Assembly: GCA_958415665.1 (NCBI GenBank)
Contig: CATYZK010000055.1
Coordinates: forward strand, 1-6,063
DNA from: an uncultured Collinsella sp.
GTDB taxonomy: Bacteria > Actinomycetota > Coriobacteriia > Coriobacteriales > Coriobacteriaceae
Direction: 5' to 3'
Length of the DNA: 6,063 nucleotides
Program-made: the position numbers and the translations under genes
The notes under the pieces: model-generated
What the model was told of the DNA's origin: nothing
The model's database searches: none
What the model saw: the letters and a program-made list of their open reading frames with translations, nothing else
Part shown: in pieces, positions 5,627-6,063 of the stretch
Layout: each line of letters starts with the position of its first letter
Numbering within the stretch: the first letter of the stretch is position 1

Positions 5627-5660
5627 AAGAGCGCAGCTACCTTAAAACAGGTCACTGCGC
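5625..5660 (-). terminator. Terminator-like hairpin between ptsH and ptsI
   Basis: The stem GCGCAG/CTGCGC (5631-5636 and 5655-5660) continues, across a 2x2 internal loop, into ACCT/AGGT (5639-5642 and 5649-5652) with a 6-nt loop. On the minus strand it is followed by TCTTTT (5630-5625). This resembles an intrinsic terminator whose U tract is slightly interrupted, so it may be partial. It would make HPr mRNA more abundant than enzyme I mRNA. Confidence 0.7.
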
Positions 5661-5705
5661 CCCCAAATATGAACTTAGTTGTTCAACATGCGACCCGTTT
5701 GAGTT

Positions 5706-5969
5706 CTACTCGCCAAGACCGCTCTTGATGAGCTCGATGGCAGCAGCCAGAGCCTCGGCCTCGTCAGCGCCGTCGCACTTGACCTCGACCTCGGTACCAC
5801 AGGGGATACCAGCAGCCATGAGGGCCATCGGGGACTTACCGTTGACCTCCTTCTCGGGGGTGACGACAGTCACGTCGCAGGCGTACTTGCCCATGGTGGA
5901 GGCGAAGAGGCCAGCCGGACGCATGTGAAGACCCTGCGGATTGACGAGGGTAGCCTTCTCAGAAACCAT
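5706..5969 (-). CDS. ptsH: Phosphocarrier protein HPr
   Basis: HPr is the small cytosolic carrier that takes phosphate from enzyme I and delivers it to the EIIA domains of sugar-specific permeases. The 87-residue protein has the standard size and the active-site motif GLHMRPAG at 13-20 with phosphorylatable His15 and Arg17. The regulatory-site motif NGKSPM (43-48) places a serine at 46, the residue phosphorylated by HPr kinase in Firmicutes for carbon catabolite control. Here it is followed by Pro47 instead of the common Ile/Leu. The ATG at 5969 follows AAGGAG (5981-5976) with a 6-nt spacer. It is the first gene of the pts cluster in the window; enzyme I follows after 133 bases containing a terminator-like hairpin. 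In the upstream bases 5982-6063 I see only an isolated GATATT (6051-6046) as a possible -10 box; its -35 would lie outside the window, so the promoter is unresolved. Confidence 0.97.
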   Translation of the reverse strand: MVSEKATLVNPQGLHMRPAGLFASTMGKYACDVTVVTPEKEVNGKSPMALMAAGIPCGTEVEVKCDGADEAEALAAAIELIKSGLGE

Positions 5970-6063
5970 AATTGACTCCTTTTTTGTGTTTAACCCCTGT
6001 CATGCATGCGGCAGGCGAGCTGCGGAAACTCGGTCGGTCCAGAGCAATATCGTGCGAACGGAA

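Noticed and set aside
5670..5685. Small inverted repeat TGAAC/GTTCA in the ptsH-ptsI spacer
   Set aside because: Five-base arms in an AT-richer spacer are expected by chance; the adjacent terminator-like hairpin explains the spacer better.

Overview
The window reads as ordinary chromosomal DNA from a GC-rich, Gram-positive-type bacterium. The gene content and protein sequences suggest an actinobacterium of the class Coriobacteriia (Collinsella/Olsenella-like). This is a guess from protein character and gene order, not a database result. Every gene I can support lies on the minus strand, so transcription runs from high to low coordinates.

In transcription order: ptsH (HPr) sits at 5706-5969 and is followed by an intrinsic terminator-like hairpin. 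ptsI (PTS enzyme I) follows at 3869-5572. A 74-base gap with a strong hairpin separates it from a PfkB/1-phosphofructokinase-family kinase at 2862-3794, which ends at a textbook intrinsic terminator. A second, clearly paralogous kinase lies at 1742-2674 and has its own terminator. Then come cca, a tRNA CCA-adding nucleotidyltransferase with an HD domain (182-1576), and the 5' part of a tRNA-Glu(CTC) that runs off the low-coordinate end (1-54).

The functional theme is sugar uptake by the phosphotransferase system. Enzyme I takes phosphate from PEP and passes it to His15 of HPr, which feeds sugar-specific enzymes II. None of those is in the window. The two kinases belong to the family that phosphorylates 1-phosphosugars or tagatose-6-phosphate made by PTS import, so the locus probably couples import to the first committed steps of ketohexose catabolism. 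The cca/tRNA-Glu end is unrelated RNA-maturation housekeeping.

No mobile element, CRISPR array, phage gene or obviously new multi-gene system is visible. The most interesting points are in the two tandem kinases. Both carry CAGD in place of the usual G-A/S-GD catalytic motif. The ptsI-proximal copy also has Asp where the sugar-contacting Asn of the GKGxN motif is expected, and one extra residue in the nucleotide-binding loop. The intergenic spacers hold several RNA hairpins that may set relative expression. No gene-free stretch exceeds 300 bases.
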